A DNA stretch of 64,000 bases from Pseudomonadota bacterium (GTDB taxonomy: Bacteria > Bdellovibrionota > UBA1018 > CAIMNF01), in contig JAIXWV010000005.1 of assembly GCA_027491115.1 (NCBI GenBank), positions 1 to 64,000 of the forward strand, written 5' to 3'. Below, in pieces: positions 45,775-54,939 of this stretch. The position numbers were made by a program, and so were the translations under genes. How positions within the stretch are numbered: the stretch's first letter is position 1; each line of letters begins with the position of its first letter. The notes under the pieces are model-generated. The model saw only the letters and a program-made list of their open reading frames with translations. It ran no database searches and was not told the DNA's origin.

Positions 45775-47660
45775 GATTCGAGCGCCCTCCGGATCAGAAA
45801 AGGATCCACCTGGGGCTTGGGAACCTTGAATTCGAACCAACTTCTCACATCCTCATCCAGGCCGATACCGAGCATGTAATTGTAGACCGCTTTTCTGAGC
45901 CCAGGACCGAAGCGATCGTGGTCGACGCCGCTCTCATCCTCGAAGGGGAGATCGTTTTCTGCGAAAACAGATTCCTCGCGACTGTCGATCCGGATGCCGT
46001 AGTCCTCAGGTGCCATGCCGACCCCCGAATGGACCGTGGCCGAGAAACGGTGCCAAAATGCGGAGCTGAGGCATCCTTCCCGGAACAACTGCCTCACCCG
46101 CTCGAGACTGTCGATCGTCTCCTGGACCGTCTGGGTCGGAAATCCGTACATCAGATACGCATGGACCAGGACCCGTGATTCGCGAAAATTCCGGGTGACC
46201 CGGGCAACCTGCTCGACGGTCACCCCTTTCTTCATTTTTTTCAGCAACCGGTCCGATGCAACCTCGAGGCCACCCGAGACCGCAACGCATCCGGCATCAC
46301 TCATCATCTCGGTCACTTCCCGACTGAAAGCTTTTTCGAACCGAATGTTCCCCCACCATGAAAACGAAAGGCCTTCGGAGACCAACTGACGGGAAAGCTC
46401 TTTCAAAACAGCGGGGGGAGCGGCTTCGTCCACGAAATGGAACCCGCTCGACCCGCTTTCTGCGTACAATCGCTTCATGCGCTCGACCGTGAGTTGAACG
46501 GGAGAAATCTCGTAACGTTTGATGTAATCGAGGCTGATGTCACAAAAACTGCACTGATGCCAATAACAGCCGTGCGCCAACATCAATTTGTTCCAGTGCA
46601 AATCGGACCAGAACCGGTGCATCGGATTCAACATTTCCACCAAGGAAAGGTAAGATCCGAGGGGCAACCCGTCTAGAGTCGGAAAGCCGGTGCCGGTCTG
46701 AGGGATGTCATGGACCTCGGGGCTCGAACAGAATTCGATCGCCCCCGGAACCCGGCTGGATTCGAGGAAGGTCCTCAGGAGCCGGTCACGAGAGCCGGTA
46801 CCCTCCCAAAACTCGAGTAGTTTCTCGAGCGGTCGCTCACCGTCATCCAGTGTGATGGCGTCAAAAAACCTGAGAAGCCGTCCGTCCTTCACCTTCCTGA
46901 GCTCCGTGTTCACATAGCCCCCGCCCAATGCGATCCGGATCCGAGGATCGATTTTCCGGATGGTCGACGCGATCCGCAGAGCTCCGAGCATGCACCCCGG
47001 AAATGGTACGGTCAGCAACACCACATCCGGTCGGTGTCGCTCTACAGTACTCTTCACGAGTCCTTCGAGCAGTTCGGGGATGAGGGGATGGCCTTTCTCG
47101 AGCTCATCGAGAAGCGGTTCAAGACTGGGTGCACTTGCCGCCAGCTTTTCACCGTACCTCGAAAGCGAAAACTGGGGATCCACACCAGCCTGGATCACGT
47201 CTGTGAGGTCGTCGATGTACAAGCTGGCCAGGTGTTTGGCCTGATCCTGGGTCCCCATTCCGCCGAAAGCCCATTCGAGATCCGCAATGTCGACTGGGGC
47301 AAAACGGGGCCCCTCTGGCAGCAAGGTGCGGGAGGCGATCCGATGAGCGAGTGTCGCGTCTTTTCCCTGCAGAAACCGGATAACGGGAGAAATGGTCTTC
47401 CGGTACTCGGTAAAGGCCTCGAGAAAAAATCCGATTGAAGGATTCGACCGGATGAGCGGTTCGGACCCGATCCTTTCATCGATCGAGGCGCGAATACGGT
47501 CCAGTCCGTCTTCCGAGAACAAGCGGAGCACCAGACCCAGTCCGAGATCATCTTGAACCGCTTCATAGCCGAGTGACCTCAGGAATCCGGTCAGAAAGCT
47601 CGTGGCCGGATACGGAGTATTCACCTGAACCAGAGGAGGAATGAGACTGAGAACCTTCAA
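45771..47660 (-). CDS. Radical SAM protein with B12-binding-like N-terminal domain
   Basis: 629 residues. The N-terminal 280 residues resemble a cobalamin-binding domain region (VVLLTVPFPGCMLGALRIASTIRKID, split by eye; IALGGGYVNTEL). The radical SAM core starts at about residue 350 with HGCYWHQCSFC. The Cys spacing is C-x4-C-x2-C rather than the usual C-x3-C-x2-C, as in some B12-type clades. SGGLEVASDRLLKKMKKGV and HAYLMYGFPTQT are characteristic core strands. It may catalyse a methylation or rearrangement; the substrate is unknown. Starts 5 bp after the HAD gene. Confidence 0.85.
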   Translation of the reverse strand: MKVLSLIPPLVQVNTPYPATSFLTGFLRSLGYEAVQDDLGLGLVLRLFSEDGLDRIRASIDERIGSEPLIRSNPSIGFFLEAFTEYRKTISPVIRFLQGKDATLAHRIASRTLLPEGPRFAPVDIADLEWAFGGMGTQDQAKHLASLYIDDLTDVIQAGVDPQFSLSRYGEKLAASAPSLEPLLDELEKGHPLIPELLEGLVKSTVERHRPDVVLLTVPFPGCMLGALRIASTIRKIDPRIRIALGGGYVNTELRKVKDGRLLRFFDAITLDDGERPLEKLLEFWEGTGSRDRLLRTFLESSRVPGAIEFCSSPEVHDIPQTGTGFPTLDGLPLGSYLSLVEMLNPMHRFWSDLHWNKLMLAHGCYWHQCSFCDISLDYIKRYEISPVQLTVERMKRLYAESGSSGFHFVDEAAPPAVLKELSRQLVSEGLSFSWWGNIRFEKAFSREVTEMMSDAGCVAVSGGLEVASDRLLKKMKKGVTVEQVARVTRNFRESRVLVHAYLMYGFPTQTVQETIDSLERVRQLFREGCLSSAFWHRFSATVHSGVGMAPEDYGIRIDSREESVFAENDLPFEDESGVDHDRFGPGLRKAVYNYMLGIGLDEDVRSWFEFKVPKPQVDPFLIRRALES

Positions 47661-47665
47661 AGTCT

Positions 47666-48451
47666 TCAGAAATGAAACTCCCGGATCCGATAGATCCCGG
47701 TTCCCGAAGGAGCCGGATGATCGCTACTCACCGTTTCGATGAAGACATTCATGGTTTCAGCCGGAAACACTTCTTTCATGGCAACGAGATTCTTGGGCTC
47801 GTTCTCGAAGCTCGCAATGACCTTGCCGAACCCGGTGATGGTACGGGCGGCGCCCGTCTTGAAGTCGAGATCGTCCAGATGTCGCTTTGGCTTCAGAATC
47901 AGCCGTGTCCTTTCCACTTCGATCGGAAGGCCGTGACTCTTCAATTGATCGAAAGTACCGAAAGCCATGAGCGGCACATCACGCCCGGTGAGGTAAACGA
48001 TCATGACCCCGTCGGCGTGAAGGGTTTTCACGAATTCGACCGCACCTGGGGTCGGCTCGTCGAAACGGAGGTAATCATTTGCGAAGAAACGGGCACGCCA
48101 AAATCGCTTGGCGTGTTTCAAGTGATGATCATAAGGGGCCACATCACCGGGAATCTTTTTGATTTCCCACACGTCCTCGAGCGAGTACCTCATGTCGGAG
48201 GGTTCGAGATCCGAAAGTCTATCACGGGTCTCCTGGAAGGACCCCGACTCGGGATGAGTCAGCCACTCCTTCAAAATCTCGAACGAACGTTTCGAAACGT
48301 CAAAAAGTGTCGAGTCCAGATCGAACACCACGACCGGCAATCCGCCGCGTTCGATCTCCTGGCGACAACGCAAGACCACTTCACGAATCACCTCTTCCGC
48401 CGGAAGCGGGTGGAATTGCGTCTTTTCGATCCAGGCATTTCTGATGTACAT
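47666..48451 (-). CDS. HAD-superfamily hydrolase
   Basis: 261 residues. Motif I VVVFDLDSTLFDV (nucleophile Asp at about residue 43), motif II VYLTGRD at about 152, a motif III Lys probably in LILKPKRH and acidic residues later. The cap region (about 55-130) is of moderate size. Likely a phosphatase; substrate unknown. Positioned 5 bp before the radical SAM gene, suggesting a shared pathway. TAAAAC lies 6 nt before the ATG, with TTCAAT 17 bp further up. Confidence 0.8.
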   Translation of the reverse strand: MYIRNAWIEKTQFHPLPAEEVIREVVLRCRQEIERGGLPVVVFDLDSTLFDVSKRSFEILKEWLTHPESGSFQETRDRLSDLEPSDMRYSLEDVWEIKKIPGDVAPYDHHLKHAKRFWRARFFANDYLRFDEPTPGAVEFVKTLHADGVMIVYLTGRDVPLMAFGTFDQLKSHGLPIEVERTRLILKPKRHLDDLDFKTGAARTITGFGKVIASFENEPKNLVAMKEVFPAETMNVFIETVSSDHPAPSGTGIYRIREFHF

Positions 48452-48456
48452 GAATA

Positions 48457-48499
48457 GGTTTTATCGCAAAACCCGCCTGAATTGAACGTCTAATCAGGC
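48457..48499 (-). terminator. Terminator-like hairpins after the BtpA-family gene
   Basis: On the minus strand GCCTGA / TCAGGC (48494-48499 and 48475-48480) forms a stem followed by GGGTTTTG, and a second hairpin GGTTTT / AAAACC lies at 48457-48473. The first stem starts at the BtpA-family stop codon. The region also holds the promoter-like boxes of the HAD gene. Confidence 0.45.
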
Positions 48500-49297
48500 C
48501 CTGGAGTAACGACGCCAGGCTTTGACGAGGGCGGAAATCCTAAGTGGATCCAATGGCGCACCGGCCTTGCCCCCTCTCCGGAGCGCAGACCCGACAATCA
48601 GTCTCAGTCCGCGTTCGGCATCGGAAAGCCCTTCGACCGTCATCCCGCTTCCGACATAAAGGGGGACCCCGGAATGCCGAGCCGAGCTGAGCGCCGTCCG
48701 GAGGGAATCCTGTGCCGGCAATCTGCCGGTTGTGGCTCCGGTGACAATCACCCCGTCGGCACCCCCACGGCCCGCGACCTCCTCGATCGCAATTCCGAGA
48801 TCTTCCGATGAAAGGGTCTGAGCGTGCTTCACGTGAACATCGGCCAGGAGCCGGACCTTGCCACCCAGGCGTTGGTTTTCCCGGACCCAGCGGGCAGCCT
48901 CGCCTTCGATCAGCCCCTGATCCGTAGCGACCACGCCCGCCAAGACGTTGATCCGGACAAAGGCCGCTCCGGTCACCGAAGCGACAGCCAAAGCGGCGTC
49001 CGCATCGTTACGGAGAACATTGATTCCGAGTGGAATCTTGACGGATGAGATCACAGCAGAAGCAATGATCGACATGGAAGCGACCGTTTCAGGCGGAACA
49101 CGGTTCTTGTAAAAGGGGGCATCACCGAAGTTCTCGATGATCAACCCCTCGAATCCGGACTTCTCAAGCTTCTTCGCTTCCTCCACCGCGCGTGTGCAGG
49201 CTAGATTGAGAACAGCTGAGGGAGATTTTCCATGGGCACCGGGAGCTCCAGGCAATGCCGGCAAGTGAATGACTCCGATCAAACCCGGCAGGCTCAT
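48494..49297 (-). CDS. BtpA/SgcQ-family TIM-barrel protein
   Basis: 267 residues matching BtpA (PF03437): GVIHLPALPGAPG at the start, IIENFGDAPFYK, PLGINVLRNDADAALAVA, AFVRINVLAGVVATDQGLIEG and DGVIVTGATTG. BtpA is linked to photosystem I assembly in cyanobacteria, while bacterial relatives (SgcQ) sit in sugar or nucleoside gene sets. Here it overlaps the 5'-nucleotidase gene by ATGA, so a nucleoside or phosphosugar role is more likely than photosynthesis. Confidence 0.88.
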   Translation of the reverse strand: MSLPGLIGVIHLPALPGAPGAHGKSPSAVLNLACTRAVEEAKKLEKSGFEGLIIENFGDAPFYKNRVPPETVASMSIIASAVISSVKIPLGINVLRNDADAALAVASVTGAAFVRINVLAGVVATDQGLIEGEAARWVRENQRLGGKVRLLADVHVKHAQTLSSEDLGIAIEEVAGRGGADGVIVTGATTGRLPAQDSLRTALSSARHSGVPLYVGSGMTVEGLSDAERGLRLIVGSALRRGGKAGAPLDPLRISALVKAWRRYSRA

Positions 49298-51051
49298 GGC
49301 AATTCCTTCATGATCTCTTCGAGACCCTCGTCCAGGACGTCCCGACTGAATGTCGATTCAACCCCGAAAATCCCCTCTTCCATCATTTTTTCGCCCGGAT
49401 TCAGTGCCAGGATGGTTCCAATTTTGCGTAAATGGGCTTCCATGGCATTCCAAAGTGTATGGGGGCTAATCCGTGCATTGATGAACAGCAATTTGGCCAA
49501 TGGGGTGATGCCGAAAGCTCCTCGCACCAAGGACTCTGAGGTTGCGGCCTTGTACCAGCGCCACTTCCTGAGGGGTTCACCGTTGATTTTGATGTTCTTG
49601 GGAACGAACCGGGTCAGGTAGCGTTTCGAATCCCGACCGTTGTGCCGGGTGCGGAGGCGATCGTACTCCTCGTCACTCAGGGCCACGAGGTCGTAAGTGA
49701 CTCCGCTCGTGGACAAGAAATACCCGTAACGCATGGAGTACTCGAGACCGATCTTGATGGCGATCCCGGGAATTTTGGTGGTGTAGATATAATGCCCCTC
49801 GTTCTGTTCCTGCTCGAACTTGCGGGGGTACATTTCCATCAATGTAAAGCGGGAGACATCACCCGCCGGTTGCGGGGTGTTTCCATGAAAAGCTCCGACA
49901 TCGACAGCCAATTCGGCTCCGGTCGCCTCACGCATGGCATTGGCTGCAAACTGCGCAAACGCGGTCGGCCCACGATCTCCGGATACCAGTCGGACTTCTG
50001 ACTTTCCGATGGGCTTTCTCAAGTCAGGACCGTACAGGCGCTCGAGTGCGGCTTCAGCTTCCTGCAGGTAGCGATCCTGTTCGGGGTTCCTCGGCCCGTC
50101 CATATCAACCGGCACGAGTTCGTAAGACAAGATCTTTGGCTGCTGTCCCCTTTCGGCTTCGACCAGGATCTTGCCGATGAAATGTCCGTTAAACCCGGTT
50201 TGGACGACAGGCACTTCGCGGCCCTCCCGGTTCGGAACGATGGCCATGCTCTCAAGAACGGTGTGTGAATGGCCACCGATGACGAGATCGAGCCCCTTGG
50301 AAGCGGCTGCCAGCAACTTGTCCTCGCTGTAGCCGATGTGGGTCAGTGCGATCACCAGATCGTGTTCCCGGTCCAGCTTGTCGATCACATCGTTCGCCAA
50401 ACCCTGCTCCGTGTATTCTTCCCGGGTGTCCGGATCCAGGTAGGAACCGTCCCGGAAGTCGAGGATCTTCATGTCGTTCTTGCGGGATTTGACCCGGGTG
50501 ATCCAACTGTAAAGGGCCTCGTCGGTCGATAGACCCATCACACCGATCCGGACTCCACCCCGTTCGAAACTTGCACTGGGACGGATCTGTCGGCTCAGGT
50601 TTTTGAGTCGCTTCTTGATTCGTAAATTGCTCGAGACTACGGGGAATGGAAAGGGAGATTGCCCGTAAAGTGCGTCGAGGTCTCTGGCCCCCATCAGCCA
50701 ATCATGATTGCCCAGGGTGGCGGCATCGAATCCGAAGCTCTGATACGCCCGCAACACATGGATTCCATTGTCCGGAAAGTAATAGGAGGATCCCTCGAGG
50801 TAGTCCCCTGCATCGAACTTGAGAGTCTCGAATCCTCGGGCACGGCCCTCGCTCTCCAGCTCATCGAGTTTAGCCTTCACCCGGGCCCAGCTTCCGAATT
50901 CGGGCATTCCTGAGCGTGGGGTGCCAGCCGTCTTCAGCGCAGCATGCAGATCATTCGTATGAAGGATTTGCAAAACAACTGCCTCGGCACTCCCGGAGAG
51001 GAGCGCCAGTGGCAGGACAAAAATGAGACGAGCGAGGTGGACCACCCTCAT
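49294..51051 (-). CDS. Secreted 5'-nucleotidase/metallophosphoesterase (UshA-like)
   Basis: 585 residues with signal peptide (to about SGSAEA). Calcineurin-like domain motifs in order: LQILHTNDLHAAL, DAGDYLEG, LGNHDWLMG, ALTHIGYSEDK and IGGHSHTVLE; the C-terminal 5'-nucleotidase domain spans about 340-560. Hydrolyses nucleotides or similar phosphoesters in the periplasm, feeding nucleosides to the cell. The mature C-terminus extends about 60 residues past the usual end (MEAHLRKIGTILALNPGEK). Promoter at 51061-51089 gives a nearly leaderless mRNA. Confidence 0.9.
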   Translation of the reverse strand: MRVVHLARLIFVLPLALLSGSAEAVVLQILHTNDLHAALKTAGTPRSGMPEFGSWARVKAKLDELESEGRARGFETLKFDAGDYLEGSSYYFPDNGIHVLRAYQSFGFDAATLGNHDWLMGARDLDALYGQSPFPFPVVSSNLRIKKRLKNLSRQIRPSASFERGGVRIGVMGLSTDEALYSWITRVKSRKNDMKILDFRDGSYLDPDTREEYTEQGLANDVIDKLDREHDLVIALTHIGYSEDKLLAAASKGLDLVIGGHSHTVLESMAIVPNREGREVPVVQTGFNGHFIGKILVEAERGQQPKILSYELVPVDMDGPRNPEQDRYLQEAEAALERLYGPDLRKPIGKSEVRLVSGDRGPTAFAQFAANAMREATGAELAVDVGAFHGNTPQPAGDVSRFTLMEMYPRKFEQEQNEGHYIYTTKIPGIAIKIGLEYSMRYGYFLSTSGVTYDLVALSDEEYDRLRTRHNGRDSKRYLTRFVPKNIKINGEPLRKWRWYKAATSESLVRGAFGITPLAKLLFINARISPHTLWNAMEAHLRKIGTILALNPGEKMMEEGIFGVESTFSRDVLDEGLEEIMKELP

Positions 51052-51060
51052 AGGCGCGGA

Positions 51061-51089
51061 ACTCTAACGCTTTTTGCGCAAGGTGTCAA
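51061..51089 (-). promoter_or_regulatory. Consensus leaderless-type promoter of the 5'-nucleotidase gene
   Basis: Perfect TTGACA (51084-51089), 17 bp, TAGAGT (51061-51066), then 9 nt to ATG 51051. The leader would be only 2-3 nt. One of the strongest promoters by consensus in the window. Confidence 0.65.
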
Positions 51090-51117
51090 CACAAAAATCC
51101 ACTGCATTTCCGAGCCC

Positions 51118-52812
51118 TTAACGGACGGATTCGACATTACGGAACCGGACCCGTTTCGGTGTGAGTGCCTCTGCACCCAAGCGGCGTTTTTTGTCTTCTT
51201 CGTAGTCCTGGAAGTTACCCTCGAAAAATTCGACCTTGGACTCCCCTTCGAAAGCCAGGATGTGAGTGGCAACCCGGTTCAGGAACCAGCGATCGTGCGA
51301 AATCACGATGGCGGTTCCGGCGAAATTCACCAGCGCCTCTTCCAGAGCACGGAGGGTATTCACATCGAGATCGTTGGTCGGCTCGTCGAGCAGGAGCACG
51401 TTCGCCCCGGACTTCAGCATCTTGGCCAGATGGACCCGGTTTCGCTCACCGCCCGAGAGGATCCCGACCTTTTTCTGCTGATCGGATCCGGTGAAGTTGA
51501 ATCGCGAACAGTAGGAACGTGAGGACACTTCCCGGTTTCCAAGAAGTACGGTCTCGTTCTTACCGTCTGAGATCTCTTCCCAAACCGTGTTCTCGGAATT
51601 GAGGCTGTCACGGGACTGATCGACATACCCGAGCTTCACGGTGTCACCGATCCGAATCGATCCGGTGTCCGGCTTCTCTTTGCCAGTGATCATCTTGAAC
51701 AGGGTCGACTTCCCCGCTCCGTTCCCTCCGATCACCCCGACAATGCTCCCCGGCGGGATCTTGAAATTCAGATTTTCGAACAGGAGCTTGCCCCCGAACG
51801 ACTTCGAAATGTTCTCGGCCTCGATCACCACCGAACCCAGACGCGGTCCTGGTGGAATGAAAATTTCCATTTCCTCGTCGCGACGTCCGCCTTGGCTCTC
51901 GTTCAACATGGCTTCGTAGGCGTTCACACGGGCCTTGCTCTTCGCCTGGCGGGCCTTCGGACTCATCCGGATCCACTCGAGTTCGCGCTCAAGGGTCTTT
52001 TGCCGCTTGGTCTCGGCTTTTTCTTCCTGGGCGAGGCGGTTCTGTTTCTGCTCGAGCCAGCTCGAGTAATTTCCCTGCCACGGAATCCCGTGCCCGCGGT
52101 CGAGTTCGAGGATCCATCCGGCGATGTTGTCGAGGAAGTAGCGATCGTGGGTGACCGCGATCACGGTCCCCTCGTAGCTCTGAAGGAACTGCTCGAGCCA
52201 GCCCACGGATTCCGCATCAAGATGGTTGGTCGGTTCATCGAGCAGCAGCACATCGGGCCTCTGGATCAACAGACGACAAAGGGCCACCCGTCTCCGCTCA
52301 CCGCCTGACAGGTTTTTCACCGGTGCATCGGACGGAGGACAACGGAGCGCATCCATCGAAACCTCGAGCTTCCGGTCGATGTCCCAACCGTCTTTGGCTT
52401 CGATCCGTTCCTGGATCACGGCTTGTTCTTCCAGGAGTTTCGTCATTTCGTCCGGGTCGAGCTCCGGATCCGCAAACTTCTGACCGATCTCCTCGAAGCG
52501 TTTCAAATCCCGCCCGAGTTCACCGGTCCCTTCCATGACGATCTCTTTTACCGTTTTGGCCGGATCGAGTTCGGGCTCCTGCTTGAGATATCCAAAACTG
52601 ATCCCGTCAGAAGGCAACACCTCGCCGTTGACGTTCTTTTCCTCACCGGCGATCACCTTCATCAAGGTCGATTTCCCGGCCCCGTTCAGCCCGAGCACTC
52701 CGATCTTCGCTCCGTAAAAAAAGGACAAGGAGATGTCCCGGAGAACGGTTTTGTTGGGAGGGTAGATCTTCGAGACCCGACTCATCGAGAAAGCGAACTT
52801 CGGTTTAGCCAT
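51118..52812 (-). CDS. ettA: Energy-dependent translational throttle protein EttA (ABC-F)
   Basis: 564 residues with two ABC ATPase domains: Walker A GLNGAGKSTLMKV and GGNGAGKSTLFKM, signatures LSGGERRRVALC and LSGGERNRVHLA, Walker B VLLLDEPTNHLD and VLLLDEPTNDLD. The EttA-type arm region (GNYSSWLEQKQNRLAQEE) lies between them. No membrane domain, so a ribosome-binding ABC-F that gates entry into elongation according to ATP/ADP. Starts 6 bp after a beta-barrel gene but has its own promoter-like boxes at 52822-52850. Confidence 0.95.
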   Translation of the reverse strand: MAKPKFAFSMSRVSKIYPPNKTVLRDISLSFFYGAKIGVLGLNGAGKSTLMKVIAGEEKNVNGEVLPSDGISFGYLKQEPELDPAKTVKEIVMEGTGELGRDLKRFEEIGQKFADPELDPDEMTKLLEEQAVIQERIEAKDGWDIDRKLEVSMDALRCPPSDAPVKNLSGGERRRVALCRLLIQRPDVLLLDEPTNHLDAESVGWLEQFLQSYEGTVIAVTHDRYFLDNIAGWILELDRGHGIPWQGNYSSWLEQKQNRLAQEEKAETKRQKTLERELEWIRMSPKARQAKSKARVNAYEAMLNESQGGRRDEEMEIFIPPGPRLGSVVIEAENISKSFGGKLLFENLNFKIPPGSIVGVIGGNGAGKSTLFKMITGKEKPDTGSIRIGDTVKLGYVDQSRDSLNSENTVWEEISDGKNETVLLGNREVSSRSYCSRFNFTGSDQQKKVGILSGGERNRVHLAKMLKSGANVLLLDEPTNDLDVNTLRALEEALVNFAGTAIVISHDRWFLNRVATHILAFEGESKVEFFEGNFQDYEEDKKRRLGAEALTPKRVRFRNVESVR

Positions 52813-52818
52813 AGGGGC

Positions 52819-53448
52819 TCAAAGATACCAAACGAGGCGCAAAACCGCAATTTGTGGGAGCGGAAGTCCCGAGATCCGCTCCATGACCTTCTTGTCACTC
52901 ACCGTGTTGTCGGTGAGACCCTCCTGATCGGGTGCGGCGTGAATGGTGATCGAGCCGGCATGCAGCAAAGCTAGTTGCACCCCGAGGTCGAAGCCCAAGC
53001 CGAAACCGGGGGTCAGAAGCCACTCTCCGCCAAGTGAAACCCCTCCAAAAAAAGTTCCGAGTCCGAGCTCGGCCGTTTTGGCCAGCGCCACCCCGTCGAG
53101 TTTTAGGTTGGAGATGTCGACCGAGACATTCACATGACGAAATCCGAGCTCACCCGACACAAACCAAGCATTTGAAAAAGGGTGGTAGCGAACTCCCCCT
53201 TTGACGGTGGTGCTCGACAGGGTGCGGGACGACTCATCTGAACCAAACCCGTACCGGAACCATCCCCCCTCGAAGTAGGACTCCCAGTCCGGAGCAGCCT
53301 CGGGTCTGAGCCGCACCCCGACCAGAAGGGGCTGAGGAAGAGTGACCGCACTGGTCACCCCCACCTTCACCGAAGGGACTTCAGATTCGCCCGCATGTGC
53401 CCAACCAAAAGAAAAAGCGAGCATCAGTAAGGTTCCCTGCCACCTCAT
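52819..53448 (-). CDS. Outer-membrane beta-barrel protein, unknown
   Basis: 209 residues. Signal peptide ending WAHAG, then strands of an 8-10 stranded barrel (YFEGGWFRYGFG, VSGELGFRHVNVSVD, GGVSLGGEWLLTPGFGLGFDLGVQL split by eye) and a C-terminal WYL. It starts at the ATGA overlap with the PHP-domain lipoprotein gene, so the pair is probably made together. Confidence 0.68.
   Translation of the reverse strand: MRWQGTLLMLAFSFGWAHAGESEVPSVKVGVTSAVTLPQPLLVGVRLRPEAAPDWESYFEGGWFRYGFGSDESSRTLSSTTVKGGVRYHPFSNAWFVSGELGFRHVNVSVDISNLKLDGVALAKTAELGLGTFFGGVSLGGEWLLTPGFGLGFDLGVQLALLHAGSITIHAAPDQEGLTDNTVSDKKVMERISGLPLPQIAVLRLVWYL
52822..52850 (-). promoter_or_regulatory. Promoter-like boxes of ettA
   Basis: TTGCGG (52845-52850), 17 bp, TATCTT (52822-52827), 9 nt to ATG 52812, inside the end of the beta-barrel gene. 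No good Shine-Dalgarno sequence precedes ettA. Confidence 0.45.
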
Positions 53449-54836
53449 CGGACCACCCGGATCGGATTCGAGATGATCCAGAGGAACTCCGCGTCTCCTC
53501 GGTCCTCGTCAAACAGGAACTCTTTGAGATGCTTCGGGCGGATCCAAACTTGTACGCGGTAATGCCCGGCCGGAGGATCGGTGAACGAGATTCCGGCACC
53601 TCCGCGACCCACCACGGTTTCAGCCCCGGACGAATCGACGCGGATGAGCTCCGAACGGATCTCGGGTTTTTCGTCCCCGTCACCCATGCCCGGAAAGCTC
53701 CCGTGGACCGACGGCGCGGTGAAGGACAATTCCGAAGAGAAAGCCCCGGGAGTGAGCGTTCCGCCCATCTCCACCACGGTTCCGGCTCCGCCGTTCATCC
53801 AGTTTGCGTGAAAATCGGGAAGTGTCGGAGTGCCGAGCCCCTCCACGACAAAGTAGACCCGACCGGCGACGATCGCTTGCTTGACTGAGCTGAAATCATC
53901 AGCAGAGGACAAAACCCAATTGTTGATGAACCGGGTCATCCTCCGGTGATGATCCAGACGCTCTCCATCGGCGGCTTTTTGCGAAAAAATGTTCTCATGC
54001 GAATCAAGTCCACCGAGCCCGGTGACCTGGACTCCCGCTGCCAGCAGGCGGTTCCAGGTCTGGAAATAGACCGGATTGAATTCGAGGAAATCGAGCAACA
54101 TGTAATCGGGATTCAGCTCTTTGTAGGGATCGGCCAGGTAATTCAACAGGGCACCGAGTTTTTCAAAGGGCGGTCTCCCGAGGTACTTCTTCCGGATTTT
54201 TGGATCGAGATTGGCGTGCAAATTGTAGATCTCGATTGCCGAAGGAGCCAGTGCGAGGAGACTCGCAAAATCCCGGCTCTCGGTATGAGGAACCGCCACC
54301 ACTGCACCCACGGATTCGAGTGCGGCCTTCGAGGCGGCATCATCCGCGCCATAAACGGCCTGTCGCGTGGCGAGGTCACCCGGAATGTGGTTCTGCATTC
54401 CGAGTGCGAGCCATTTTCCTTCGAGCCCGGGCAGGAGCACCGGTGTGAACCCGTCAGGGCACACCATCCGGTTTCCGACCGGATCGGCACCCTGGGTGAG
54501 CAAGGTGTCTCCGGAGCGGAGCAGAGAAAGGTCTTGGAGAGAGGTCTCGGCCATCCGGTCGACATGATCGGTCGCAAAGACATAGTTGATGTGGTTCTCA
54601 CAAAAAGCCCGCCTTGCGTGATCCCAGCATTTCGCATCAGGACTTCCGTCTGCGAGAATGCCCTCGCCATCACAAGCATCGAAAGAATAAGGAGTGTGGA
54701 AATGAGTGATCGCTCGGACCGGAATCAGACTCCGCAATGTACCGAGTTCGGAAGTTCGAATCAGGCCAGGGCTGACCGGTCGGTCTGCACAGGCCTGAAG
54801 GAGGAGCCCCAGAACCAACAACCCAAAAACACGCAT
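53445..54836 (-). CDS. PHP-domain lipoprotein, putative metal-dependent phosphoesterase
   Basis: 463 residues. Signal peptide with lipobox LQAC at about residue 16. PHP-domain metal ligands are spread as expected: HFHTPYSFDA at about residue 45, ATDHVD at about 90, VPHTES, IYNLHANLD and GGLDSHEN. A beta-sandwich-like C-terminal part follows (about 330-460). The substrate is unknown; lipid anchoring puts it in the periplasm or on the surface. Extended -10 TGCTAATCT ends 6 nt before the ATG, so the message is probably leaderless. Confidence 0.8.
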   Translation of the reverse strand: MRVFGLLVLGLLLQACADRPVSPGLIRTSELGTLRSLIPVRAITHFHTPYSFDACDGEGILADGSPDAKCWDHARRAFCENHINYVFATDHVDRMAETSLQDLSLLRSGDTLLTQGADPVGNRMVCPDGFTPVLLPGLEGKWLALGMQNHIPGDLATRQAVYGADDAASKAALESVGAVVAVPHTESRDFASLLALAPSAIEIYNLHANLDPKIRKKYLGRPPFEKLGALLNYLADPYKELNPDYMLLDFLEFNPVYFQTWNRLLAAGVQVTGLGGLDSHENIFSQKAADGERLDHHRRMTRFINNWVLSSADDFSSVKQAIVAGRVYFVVEGLGTPTLPDFHANWMNGGAGTVVEMGGTLTPGAFSSELSFTAPSVHGSFPGMGDGDEKPEIRSELIRVDSSGAETVVGRGGAGISFTDPPAGHYRVQVWIRPKHLKEFLFDEDRGDAEFLWIISNPIRVVR

Positions 54837-54842
54837 GTTCTC

Positions 54843-54851
54843 AGATTAGCA
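54843..54851 (-). promoter_or_regulatory. Extended -10 promoter of the PHP lipoprotein gene
   Basis: TGCTAATCT on the minus strand, ending 6 nt before ATG 54836. The -35 is poor, as is common for extended -10 promoters. Confidence 0.5.
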
Positions 54852-54910
54852 CTGCTTTTCGTTCCTCTGTGTCCGAAGCCACCCACCCGGCAGGATTTTC
54901 CGACTCAAGA

Positions 54911-54938
54911 TTTTGACGCTTGCTCCGATACGTCAAAA
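54911..54938. promoter_or_regulatory. Inverted repeat just upstream of the hypothetical gene
   Basis: TTTTGACG (54911-54918) and CGTCAAAA (54931-54938) are exact reverse complements 12 bp apart; the right arm ends one base before ATG 54940. The spacing suits a dimeric DNA-binding repressor covering the start of transcription. Confidence 0.45.
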
Positions 54939-54939
54939 T

